Positions 1-10,103 of a DNA stretch of 64,000 bases are shown here, piece after piece (position 1 is the stretch's first letter; every line of letters begins with the position of its first letter). Below the pieces are notes generated by a model. That model was given only the letters and a program-made list of their open reading frames with translations, was not told the DNA's origin and ran no database searches. Location: positions 2,026,830 to 2,090,829 of the forward strand of contig OX123191.2 in the NCBI GenBank assembly GCA_944739405.2, written 5' to 3'. The DNA comes from Euclidia mi (lineage: Eukaryota; Arthropoda; Insecta; Lepidoptera; Erebidae). Both the position numbers and the translations under genes were made by a program.

Positions 1-254
1 TAAGTGCGACGGAAAGAATGCGTAAGAGTAGGACGGAAAGTAAATACTATCAAAGAAGTAGTGAATGGATTGTAAAATATGTCTATGATTGTGGTGAGAT
101 TTTCTACAAAAAACAAATGATTTATAACTTGGCTATTTATAGATATTATGAAATTCTTATGTCACACGAGTATATCATAATAATGTCTTCGCTAATATGA
201 CCTTAAAGATTTTGTACTAATAAAAAAATAGTGGTGTATAATAATATATTCTTT
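1..254. other. AT-rich sequence without a recognisable gene
   Basis: AT-rich DNA left of the first retrotransposon. The only open frame is about 60 codons of low-complexity composition with no recognisable motif. I see nothing else here. Confidence 0.5.
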
Positions 255-261
255 ATAATGT

Positions 262-2745
262 GAGAGAAAGCTTGTGGTGACAAACACTTTGTTTAGTCAC
301 AAGTTGATTCATATGTATACATGGCAAAGGCAGACAGAAAGGAGTATGATAGATTTTGTTGTGGTAGATGAACGTTTAAAAGGAAAAGTGAAAGATACTA
401 GAGTGTATCGAGGCTTAAATGTGGGTACTGACCATTTTTTGGTAGTTAGCCGCATAGCGGGACTAACCACTAAATGGCGCCATCGCCCTCGCATACACTC
501 AGCTGCCATTGAAAGAGTGAAAGTTGAACGATTTGAAGAAGAGGATGTTCGTAGTCAGTATCAAGAGGCGTTGGAAGAAAGGTTTAAAGATTTGTTTGAG
601 GAAGATGATTGCGAGATAGAAGAATTTTGGAAAGAGTTTAAGAATGGAGTAATAGAGACAGCTATACTAGTATGTGGTGTAAGCAAGAGGAAGCATGTTA
701 AAAAGATTTGTAATGAATGGTGGGATCAGGAAGTAAGTGGTGTGGTCGCGGAAAAGCGCAAAGCATGGATGGACTTGCTGGCCATAAGAGCCAACAAAAG
801 GGTACAAGGTAGTGTGACTGACAATGAAAGGATAGTGAAAGAAAAGTATGTCAGGTTGAAATATAAAGTAAAAGAGACAGTGAGAAGAAAGAAAGAAGAA
901 TGTAAGGATAAATTTGATAGAAAGTTTTCTCAGCATTTTCGGGCCAATATCAAATTATTCTGGCACTTGGTTAGAACAGCCCGAAGCAAAACAGGTGACT
1001 CAAAAGTTGGTGTGATAAGGGATGTAAATGGAAATATTATAAGAGAGCATGGGGAAGTTTTGGATCAGTGGAAGGTGTATTTTGAGAATTTATTCGAACG
1101 AGGAGAAAGTGACACTAGGAATATAGTAGCGAATGAGGAAGATAATTGTGCAAGTAATATAAGTATGGAAGAGATACGGTATGCAATGAAAAGTTTGAAA
1201 GCGGGTAAAGCTGCGGGATATGACAGAATATCTGCTGAAATGCTCAAGGTAGGCGAAGGCGTCACCGCAAGCCTGCTGTACCTACTTTTCAATAAATGTT
1301 GGCGGTCCGGTCGTGTACCAGGAGACTGGAACAAGGCCGTAATTGTGCCACTGTACAAGGGAAAAGGGTCACAGCAGGAATGCAAAAATTATCGCGGTAT
1401 AAGCCTCCTGAGTGTTGTTGGCAAATTGTATGCAAAGATACTGATTGAAAGAGTGATCTCTGAAACGGATAGTAAAATTTGGGATGTGCAAGCGGGATTC
1501 AGAAAGGGAATGGGATGTACGGATCAAGTCTTTTCCTTAAGGTGCATTTCAGAGAAAACCTTAAGTAAACACCAGAAGGTTTTCTGCGCCTTTATTGACC
1601 TGGAAAAGGCTTACGATCGAGTGGTGAGGGATGAACTTTGGTCAACACTTTCTGTGTATGGAGTGAGCAGCAATCTGATACGGGCACTTGAATCCTTATA
1701 TAGGGATTCAAGTGCCTGTGTCAGAATAAACGGGGCCTACACGGACTGGTTTAACATTGATCGTGGTGTTAGACAGGGATGTGTAGCGTCTCCTTGGCTG
1801 TTCAATCTATTCATGGACAGTTGTTTGACCGATCTGAAAGGGTCTGAATGTGGATTAAGAATGGGTGAATCTGTGTTTAAGACCCTGCTATACGCTGACG
1901 ATCAGGTTCTTTTTGCGTCGTCAGCGTCTGATTTACAGCAGATGGTCACAGTAATGAATGAGGCGTATAAGAAGAAGGGCATGAAAGTGAATGTAAGCAA
2001 GACTAAGGTCATGGTCATAGAGAGGGAAGACAGTATAACTGAATGTAACATAATGATAGGAGATGAAAAAGTGGAACAAGTGAATGAGTTTGTGTATTTA
2101 GGGTCTTTGTTTACGAGAGATGGGAAATGTGAGGGAGATGTTGAAAGGAGAGTGAAAGCAGGAAATAGTGTGAATGGCGCCTTACGGTCCATCATCAGTA
2201 GCGAAATTATACCAAGTAAGGCTCGTCTTGCTGTACTGCAGGGAGTTTTGGCGCCAACACTGATGTATGGTAGCGAATCATGGGTATGGCAGACGAAGCA
2301 TGAAAGTAGAATCAATGCTGTGGAGATGAGAGCTTTAAGGAGTATGTGCGGAATAAGTTTGAAAGATAAAGTGCGTAACAGTGTGATACGGGAAAAGTGT
2401 GGTCTAAAAGAAGATGTAGTGACAAAGATTGAAAAAGGAATGTTACGTTGGTTTGGACATCTGGAGCGGATGGATGAAAGAAGAGATACGAAAGGAGTGT
2501 ATCGTGCGAGAATAAATGGAAATGTCGGTAGGGGACGCCCTAGGCGGACGTACGCCGACCAAATAGGTGATCTACTGATAAAGGGCAAAATAAAAAGTAC
2601 CTATAACCGACGCGCATGCATGACGAGGTTAATGAATGTCGATGAAGCGAAAGAGGTATGTTTGAACCGAAGCATGTGGCGTTCCATAGTCTCTGCCTAC
2701 CCCAATGGGAGACAGGCGTGACGTTATAGATAGATAGATAGATAG
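262..2745 (+). mobile_element. 5'-truncated RTE-type non-LTR retrotransposon (LINE)
   Basis: The element begins inside the endonuclease domain, encodes a full reverse transcriptase and ends in a TAGA tetranucleotide tail at about 2725-2745. The 7 bp direct repeat ATAATGT lies at 255-261 and 2746-2752 and is the likely target-site duplication. A short 3' end with a simple-repeat tail instead of poly(A), and a stop codon almost at the 3' terminus, are typical of RTE-like elements. Loss of the 5' end is the usual result of incomplete target-primed reverse transcription. The remaining frame has no stop, so the insertion is probably fairly young. The RTE assignment rests on general protein appearance and tail type, not on a search. 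Confidence 0.85.
274..2721 (+). CDS. LINE ORF: endonuclease C-terminus plus reverse transcriptase (815 codons, 5'-truncated)
   Basis: This is the polyprotein of the truncated LINE. Residues 1 to about 65 are the last part of an APE-type endonuclease, including an SMIDFVVVDE stretch and a GTDHFLVVSRI stretch that correspond to the terminal conserved motifs of that fold. The reverse transcriptase follows: FIDLEKAYDRV holds the first catalytic aspartate, GVRQGCVASPWLFNLFMD is the substrate-pocket motif and LLYADDQVLFA is the catalytic YADD box near residue 540. The C-terminal region carries RWFGHLERMDERR and GRGRPRRTYADQI, the thumb and tail motifs common in RTE-like LINEs. Translation of the original element would start upstream, so the ATG at 274 is simply the first one left. 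No in-frame stop or frameshift is visible. The protein would prime cDNA synthesis at a nicked target, but this copy lacks most of its endonuclease. Confidence 0.85.
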   Translation: MVTNTLFSHKLIHMYTWQRQTERSMIDFVVVDERLKGKVKDTRVYRGLNVGTDHFLVVSRIAGLTTKWRHRPRIHSAAIERVKVERFEEEDVRSQYQEALEERFKDLFEEDDCEIEEFWKEFKNGVIETAILVCGVSKRKHVKKICNEWWDQEVSGVVAEKRKAWMDLLAIRANKRVQGSVTDNERIVKEKYVRLKYKVKETVRRKKEECKDKFDRKFSQHFRANIKLFWHLVRTARSKTGDSKVGVIRDVNGNIIREHGEVLDQWKVYFENLFERGESDTRNIVANEEDNCASNISMEEIRYAMKSLKAGKAAGYDRISAEMLKVGEGVTASLLYLLFNKCWRSGRVPGDWNKAVIVPLYKGKGSQQECKNYRGISLLSVVGKLYAKILIERVISETDSKIWDVQAGFRKGMGCTDQVFSLRCISEKTLSKHQKVFCAFIDLEKAYDRVVRDELWSTLSVYGVSSNLIRALESLYRDSSACVRINGAYTDWFNIDRGVRQGCVASPWLFNLFMDSCLTDLKGSECGLRMGESVFKTLLYADDQVLFASSASDLQQMVTVMNEAYKKKGMKVNVSKTKVMVIEREDSITECNIMIGDEKVEQVNEFVYLGSLFTRDGKCEGDVERRVKAGNSVNGALRSIISSEIIPSKARLAVLQGVLAPTLMYGSESWVWQTKHESRINAVEMRALRSMCGISLKDKVRNSVIREKCGLKEDVVTKIEKGMLRWFGHLERMDERRDTKGVYRARINGNVGRGRPRRTYADQIGDLLIKGKIKSTYNRRACMTRLMNVDEAKEVCLNRSMWRSIVSAYPNGRQA

Positions 2746-2752
2746 ATAATGT

Positions 2753-4059
2753 CACTCCCAATTTTGCTATAAATATTTATAAAACTCAATTTGCGACTAA
2801 TAATTTTGTACAGAAATGTGACATAATAATAAATAATCAGTCGACAACTAAGAAACAATTATCGAATTTCAAACTAGGCAGAGTCTGGTATTCCGGAATC
2901 TAGATTACTGGTGTATTAATGAAATACCCAAAGACACAGATAATCATCGTGCTCTTCACCGAAATGTTTCTCCTGTATGGAAATTGAATCTGTGACCTAT
3001 GACGCTGCAGGCAGGGATAACCAACAGGCTATACAAATGTTTTCTAAGATTTTAGTATTTACTGTACTTTATAAACTTGATAATATCAGCTCTACACCCA
3101 TTCATATCTTCCCCAATATTCAAGTTATGATTTCAATAAATCCATAATAATAAAATAGCCTAGTTTCAAAAACAATTGAAATTAGTTATAGTGCAGTCAT
3201 GTTGTCAAAAACGCGATTGCATCCATTCTCTAGACGACAATTTTATAATAAAGTAGCGAAAACTTTTTGTGAAACCATAAAAGTTTTGAACAATCGCTCT
3301 GTACACCGGCCCTTAGTGCCAGTAGATTGTGTAAGCGCGATACAGAAGCGGTGCAAAGAGATTTGGCTCGTGACTTCTTTGTTTGGTTTTTGTATTGTAC
3401 CGACAGATGCCAGTAGAGTCTGCTTATATTACCTATTTCCTAAGTACTAAGATTCGAATTCAAACAATACCGATAAACAATTAATCAATTTTATTTCATT
3501 CAACAATAAAAAATCTAACATTTGCCAGACAAGACAAAAAACTAACATAGTTATTAAAAAGAAAATTTTACGAACACAAAGGATCAATGTTGTCATAAAT
3601 AAAGTATCATTATTATTAGTTTTGTGGAATAATAAAACATACATACATCCATCATTAAACAGAATAGATGTGGTTGTTTTATAGATCTTCTAATTAAAAG
3701 ATATTAAATAAATTAAATTATGTACCTTCTGTTCTAACTGTTGAATGGTCCCTCCTCGCCTCAGAACTGCACTAAGGCCCGGATCACAGCTTAAACTGAC
3801 ATCTGAACCCTTAAATTTCTTTACTGAGTTATTTATTAGACTGCGCTACAAAGAAAACTTGCTCTAACTCTGCAAAAAGTTAAATCTAAAACTACTACTT
3901 CACTAGAAGAACAAGTTTTAAGTTGATTTTTTAAACACTTCAGTTCGCATTCAATACATTATGCTACAAGTTTCGAAGCTTTTTTCACGTCACAATGCTT
4001 ATTTGCATTTCGATTTTCTTTTAAGAAAATTATTTTCATCTCATACCTTTGATTTTGAT
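2753..4059. other. AT-rich intergenic sequence
   Basis: No gene recognised. Open frames at about 3199-3450 (+) and 3447-3644 (-) are short, carry no motif and are probably chance. Confidence 0.5.
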
Positions 4060-4302
4060 TTCGTCCGTGTGGTGATGGATTAAGAATACGGAATATCACC
4101 ACCCCATATCATCCCATGGGTGTCGTAAGAGCCGACAGAAGGAGCATATTATGCAGAGAACAGCACTGTAAGAGAAGGAAACTTGATACAAACCCTATAC
4201 CAACCCGTTTGGGCAGCGTGGTATAGTAGGCCAATTCCTCCTCTCAAAGGAGAGGCCTAGTCCAGCAGTGGACTGTGAAAGGCTGATGATGATGATGATG
4301 AC
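4060..4302 (+). repeat. LINE- or SINE-derived 3' end with (GAT)n tail
   Basis: A GC-richer island in AT-rich DNA. It contains a self-complementary stretch, CCTCTCAAAGGAGAGG, and ends in a GAT trinucleotide run at about 4284-4301. Microsatellite-like 3' tails of this type mark many insect non-LTR elements. I cannot name the family. Confidence 0.55.
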
Positions 4303-5548
4303 CTTTGATCTTAATTACTAAGCCAGTTAATAGAAATCTGAGCTTATCGCTATAAAGTTGGATGTAATAAAACTAACGTTCATTTGGAAAAATCTTTAAT
4401 TATTTTGCGTAACATATTAATTGTTGTTTCGAGTCTGAGTGTTAATTGTGTCCCCCGCGACACAGGATTTAATCCTAGTGCGGGAGCTGTCTTTAAAAAC
4501 AAAAAAGAAAAAAAATGCAAAAATACAGGGAAATTGGCGTCCGGTGCCAAATTAAAATTTCCTTGTAATAATATGTAGAGGTAAAGTTCTGTTAATCTTG
4601 ATAGACTAGTCCTCCAACCCAGCTTTGGATGCAACCGACATAATGCTAAGACGATGATGAGTATCATAATACAAAAAATGGAGGTATCAAATAAAGGAGC
4701 AAGGCATGCTACATACAGTTTAATATACCCGCAACTCATTGCTTTCGTGAATATCATTAATTTTAAGAGACTGAAATCTCCAATATTATTTCGTAAGTCC
4801 TAAAATCAATAATTTCTCGTCGACGTATATCCTATTCACATGACTTGTAAAACTTGTTGCAAATATTTTTGCTTGTAAAAACAATATTACAACTATCAAA
4901 CACAAATATTTTACTATCAACAGAGTAATTCAGATACGAAAAAAAAATCCTTCACAATACATTAATGGAAAATATACACAGAAATAATCGTTGGAGATGA
5001 CAAATGGCTCGATTCAAATAGTTTTCATCGGCCGTAACATAATTTCGATAGTCATAACTCATTTCTATTCGTCGCGACAGCCAAATAATCGTAGTTAGGT
5101 TATACAAATGGCCGACGATTTGTTTCATCTCAGAAATTGTGTCAAATTAATGCGCGATCTAATAGAGGATTCGCTGATACTGATCGTATCTGTCTTGACC
5201 TCCGAACTTTGGGTGTCGAACTCCTGAATAGGTTTAAGTAAGCTTTATTGGTGTCGTAGTTTAATTGAAACTATTTATAGACTTACGGATTATTAATCCA
5301 CAAATAGTTGCTTTGGCTCTTTAATGAGAAGCGGATCGGTAACGTAGCGACGGGTTTACAGTTTACTATTTCTTTGTCGAAATGAATACTGTATTGCGGG
5401 TCTCTTTATGAATATTTTACTAAAGGACACAATGGACTTGAAACTGAAAATTCTAGTACACTTGAAGTTGATTTGGGGTTATAATCAAACCAAAAACATT
5501 CAACACAATGCATTTGTGACACTCTGGATGCAAAATATATAGCTATAT
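4303..5548. other. Intergenic sequence without a recognisable gene
   Basis: AT-rich. The frames at 4380-4757 (-) and 4384-4578 (+) overlap antisense and show no protein motif. Confidence 0.45.
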
Positions 5549-5780
5549 TATTACATACATACATACATGGACTCACGCCTGTTTCCCCGAAGGGGTAGGC
5601 AGAGGCATATTAAACGCCCACTTTTCGCCAGTGTTTTGATCCCACGTAATAGGTGGCGAGCCTATTGCCACTTATCGGGATATTTTGTTTGCCAGAGCCT
5701 CGTGCGTTGATCGGCAGGTGCACCACTTGCAGGTGAGGTTGGCTTGGGACCCTAAGTTCTTGGTGGGAACCCTATGCACC
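5549..5780 (-). repeat. Short non-autonomous retroelement with RTE-like 3' end
   Basis: Read on the minus strand, this is the same roughly 225 bp repeat found at 26553-26770 and 53903-54131. It starts near GTGCATAGGGTTCCCACC and ends with CTCTGCCTACCCCTTCGG, an AAACAGGCGTGAG motif and a TGTA tetranucleotide tail (ACAT run at about 5550-5570 on +). The last 35 or so bases resemble the 3' end of the LINE at 262-2745, which suggests shared retrotransposition machinery. It has no coding capacity. Confidence 0.75.
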
Positions 5781-6248
5781 CAGCTATATTATTATTTATT
5801 TTAATATAACAACTTAGCTACTAGTGCACATATTAATATTTTTTATTTTGTTTCATTTTTATTTATTGGATTGGCTCATCTACAACTGTTGACACTGGTG
5901 ATAGCAAACAGAATCCACAACAATTATTTTTTACAAAGACACGTAAACCAATAAAATAATAAGTAATTTTATAGAATAATATTGCTTAATGAAATTTGAG
6001 CATTACGTGGTGACGTAAAAAAAATAACTAATCCTACTATACTACTTGTATTAGATATGTCCGTTGTGAATATTAATTTAGCCAAATCTGGCGAACGGAC
6101 ACCATTTTGACAGGCGAAATTCTTGAATGCAATCGAAATAACTTTACCTTAGACTTATTAGCGATATATTTTTAAGAAATATTTTAGTATATTAAAAGTA
6201 AAATAAAGAAAATGCATAAAAGCGTTTTTAACCTTTTCAAGACTCAAT
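5781..6248. other. AT-rich sequence left of the palindrome
   Basis: Single-copy-looking AT-rich DNA up to the outer edge of the left palindrome arm. Nothing recognised. Confidence 0.4.
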
Positions 6249-9200
6249 AAAAGACAACAAAACGATATTATCTAACAAGTCAACATAACAAATCATAAAT
6301 ACATTCTAACAAGAAATATGTATCCTTTGAAAAATGTTGGTAGAGAACAAAAGGTAACTTTGTTAATATCTCGTAAATCTTGTTCGGTGTCGGCGCCATT
6401 AAAAATCTGTCGAAGCGACGTGAAAGCGGGATGCAGCGAGCAATTACTGTCACTCACTCAACTGTACTGACTTACCGTAACTGGATATATCTATTCTTTC
6501 GAATTAGCTTTTTAAATAAGAACGTGATAGAGGTGTCTTTTTAAATATCGATGGTTAACGGTTGATCTTTGCTCACTTCAATTTTGGAATTTACGTTCAA
6601 ATTGAATAAGGTTAGTCAGTTAGGTAGGTAGATTTTGAATTTAGTTTTGTATTTTATCTGTAAATTCACTTTTATTATTATCAATTCTAGAATATCATTT
6701 ATCTAGAGTAAGATCTCAATCGAAGTGACAGGTTGACCTTTTACACTGTTAGCATTATTTATTTTTCTTATTATTTGTTAATCAATTTGTTAAAAAATTT
6801 TCAATTCTTTTTAAAATATTACGTTATTACTTCCAATTTTCGATGTGTCTATAGATGTTATAACACGTATTTTCTACAAATTTAGACAAATAACACACCT
6901 TACCATTCCGCTCCAACAGCTGTCATTCCCAACCACCAAGGCCGTCCTTCCTTTTATCTCCGCCTGTAAAAATGATACACGAATACAATCAGCCGCGGCA
7001 CGAGTGCGAATGTCTCCCGTAACCATTATCAGACTACAACTAGTTATTATAATTGCATATTTACCAACACTTTATTGGCTACAGTCCGACTCTGATAACG
7101 TACATAAAGCTAAATGGCCCGTCATTTATATAAACTGATGGAAAAACAGTGTGATTGAGGCAGTTGAGAGCACTCTGAAAAGCAATTTGGGTGTCGGATG
7201 GAGAATTTGTCGAGGTCTTACATAAAAACAAATTGAAGTTGACTTGGTGGAAGCTGTAGTTTTATTTGATCATTATTAAATAATTAGCATCCGTATTCTT
7301 GGAGAGCTTGGTGTGAATTAATAATAAAAAGTAATTTGAAAATGATGTCTAAAAATATCTACACTATCAATCTAACTGATACATATACCGAAAACTATTA
7401 TGTTTTCGGTATTATTTTGTTACATTTGTTATTTATAGCAACTATGTAGTATCCAACCTGACTAGGCTCCCTAGACTCCAAAGCAAAAATATTGGATGTA
7501 ACCGGAATAACGCTAGAATATTTCATGATGACTTACTACTTTGAGTTCAAATATGGTAAGCCTAAAATTGAGCACACATTTTTACATTGTCTTAGGTTAT
7601 TTTTAAAGAATGATTTACAAACAAACTTAATAAACGGCTAACTTAATATGGGTCTGCGGCAATATACAGCGAACCCTGATATTATTATAACAGAGATCCT
7701 GGTTAAAGCAGATATCATAGTTAATTTCAGACTAAAATAAAATAAAAACGATTTATTTAACGGCAGTTCCCAAACACAACAAAAATGTGTAAGGTAAAAC
7801 ATTGTGTAAGTATAAGGCGTTTGGTTTTCATTAACTTTATTATTATCTTTTATTTTTGCTAGAATACGGTTATACGTCATAATAATTTGTTTTTGATTTC
7901 TCGGTAATGTATTTAATCTACTAATAACATGGCAGTATTAATCGCAATGATCGTTAATAAAAAATTTTATTCAATACTTTTGGTGTAATGTAAGCTAGTA
8001 TCACTATATTATGTTGGCTATGAATATCAAAACATGCGCGATTCAAAAGTGATGATTGATGAGGAAATTTGATATTATATTGCACAGAGGCCCAATTCTC
8101 ATAAATAAAGGAGAAGTTGCAACTTCTATATAAAATTACCCCACGTCCGACAGCTGAGAAAAATATCTCAAAAGAATATGAGTATTAATAAATTGCATAC
8201 CTCCGATTGTCATCCTTACTGGCTATCATACTTAGAACTTGCTCCAAATATTCTTTCAGGCGCAGTATTACTTATCTTAAAAATATTTTACTTTTAATCA
8301 TGCAATACCTACTACTCTAACAACTAAAAAAAAGTGGAATAAAGATGACATAAAGATTAAACAAATGAACATCTGTGAATTTTAAATACATTTTTACGGT
8401 TCTTATTATTTTCCGGTGACATACAGTTTAAGTACTTGTGCGAGTACATAATATCTTGAAATAGTTTTTAAAGTAGTACGTAGTAGGTAAGTAATTTAGT
8501 TTGCCAGTTCGGTAAAAAAAATCGAGTCATCTAAAGGCAAACGCCAAGTAAACTATGTATTTACACGTTGCCGAGTAAAGTTATATATCAAGTGGTATTG
8601 AGTTGCCTTGTATGATATAATAGTTTCAATATTAAATTTTCATCCCATTTGAATACTGTTTTCTTGTTCGTGTTGGTGTCCAATGTAATATGCTAATTAC
8701 CTTGAGTCATTATCATTATTACCATGTCAATGTTTACTGATTGGCAGTGTTTGCTTAAACTACCGGAGTCTCTGATATCAACGTTCCGATGGGAACTAGT
8801 ATTGCTACTGTCTTATTGACTGAACTGACTTACAGTCTGATTCAATCAGTATAAAATCTTGATTATTCTCTCGCCTAATAGGTAATTGTTAGTTGTTATA
8901 TATACCTACATAGTTGGCTATCTACTTATGTGGCTGCCTGCTTGCTTATCTGCCACATTTTTTTTGGTAAGCAATGTGCGGATAACTGATGATCGATATC
9001 GAAGTTAGCGATATCAAATAATTTCAATGTAATGTTAGGCCTTGCTACACAATCAAAATAAATAACGCAGTGTTGCAAAACAGGATGGTTTCTAAGCTAG
9101 GGTTTAGCTGTCACTTATCTCTAGTTTATTACAAATACCAAATTGGTCACCTTTTTTACAGCTGAAATAAACTATATAAAGCCGTGTATTTGTACGACAA

Positions 9201-9841
9201 AATCAATTAATTTTTAAGCTTTTTTGTCTGTATTGTATTTGCTACGCCTCTTTTGAGTAGTAGGTACCTTATTCCCATTTTACGTCCTTTCAGTTGTAAC
9301 TCCTTTGAAAGGTATTATTCAGTCTGCCGACCTAAGCTTCTGAACGGTAACTCCAACATCGACCGCGTCCGTTGTCCTTCTAAGTCACCACCAAATTATG
9401 TCCCTTTGTTGGCTCCATGACAGATTAAGGTAATACCTTAGCAAAATGGGAGAGGACCTGTATTAATTTAGTTTACTAAGAAAATATTTCTTTTCATTTA
9501 TTTCTTCACGAAAATGTCTCTCTGAGGTATGCTTAAAAGCATTGTCAGTCTATTATGCTAGCGTTTCTTACAGCCAGTGTGAATACCGAAAACTTGTTTG
9601 GCGGAATAGGTTTATTTAGTAATGATGTCTTTGTCCTCGTTCCTCGTCCTTCAAACTCGTTTATTTCTACAATTCATTTCACAGCATTGTAGCCAGATGA
9701 TTTTTTGCAGAAAGAGTTTAGCTATAATATATCTAGGTAAGACTATTTTCAACTCGGCATAAACGGGACAACCCCAAAGGTAAATGTTTGTGATTTTGGC
9801 AATTCGCTGCCTCTGTAATCCTTTGTTTTGTTGTGTAAGTT
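6249..9841. other. Arm sequence without recognised transposon or gene
   Basis: AT-rich DNA with no recognisable protein. An 11 bp perfect hairpin (ATACCGAAAAC and its complement) lies at about 7386-7413. The frame at 6845-7138 (97 codons, +) and the one at 7638-7880 (80 codons, -) recur in the other arm only because the arms are copies. Neither has family features. Confidence 0.4.
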
Positions 9842-10103
9842 GGATCCCAGGAACATCTTCTCACCAATCACGTCCTTGCTTGCTTTTATAATCTTAAACT
9901 AGCTCTGGATAGACCAACAAGACAAGGAAGAGAATCTTCAACGTGCATCGATAATTTTGCACATAACTTTAAAAAATGTTGGCGTGCTGACATTATTGAC
10001 CTGGCCTTATCCGATCACACAGCACTAATTCTCGCTTGCCCTGTGAAATACACTTGTATTTTAAATAAATGGCAAAAGCAATTAATTGACTATTCACCTG
10101 AAT
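9842..10103 (+). pseudogene. Endonuclease-domain remnant of a jockey-type LINE, 5' part of an interrupted element
   Basis: The plus strand translates here into a recognisable C-terminal part of an APE endonuclease: LKLALDRPTRQG, then ESSTCIDNF, then DLALSDHTALI, followed by a linker ending KQLIDYSPE. The in-frame stop at 9836-9838 and the absence of upstream motifs indicate 5' truncation or decay. The frame is cut at 10103, where the 3' end of a minus-strand LINE begins. It resumes at 22679 with DYSPEYVHKF in the same phase, so the two pieces were once one element. A mirror copy lies at 18443-18704. Confidence 0.75.
10087..10103 (+). repeat. 17 bp direct repeat, left member of a probable target-site duplication
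   Basis: TGACTATTCACCTGAAT occurs here and again at 22678-22694 in the same orientation. Both copies sit inside the same jockey-type reading frame, exactly where that frame is interrupted and resumed. A minus-strand retroelement 3' end abuts the left copy and a minus-strand SINE 5' end abuts the right copy, as expected for one target-primed insertion. Confidence 0.8.

Noticed and set aside
3199..3450. 83-codon plus ORF
   Set aside because: No motif, AT-rich surroundings, no supporting signals.
4284..4301. CRISPR-like or regulatory array at GAT/TAGA/CTTTAT runs
   Set aside because: These are simple-repeat tails of retroelements. No spacer-repeat arrangement exists in the window.
6845..7138. 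97-codon ORF as a host gene, repeated at 21408-21701
   Set aside because: Its repetition is due to the palindrome, composition is ordinary AT-rich, and there is no domain or splice context.
7638..7880. 80-codon ORF (mirror 20666-20908)
   Set aside because: One of the two arm substitutions changes a residue, there is no recognisable family, and it is probably chance.
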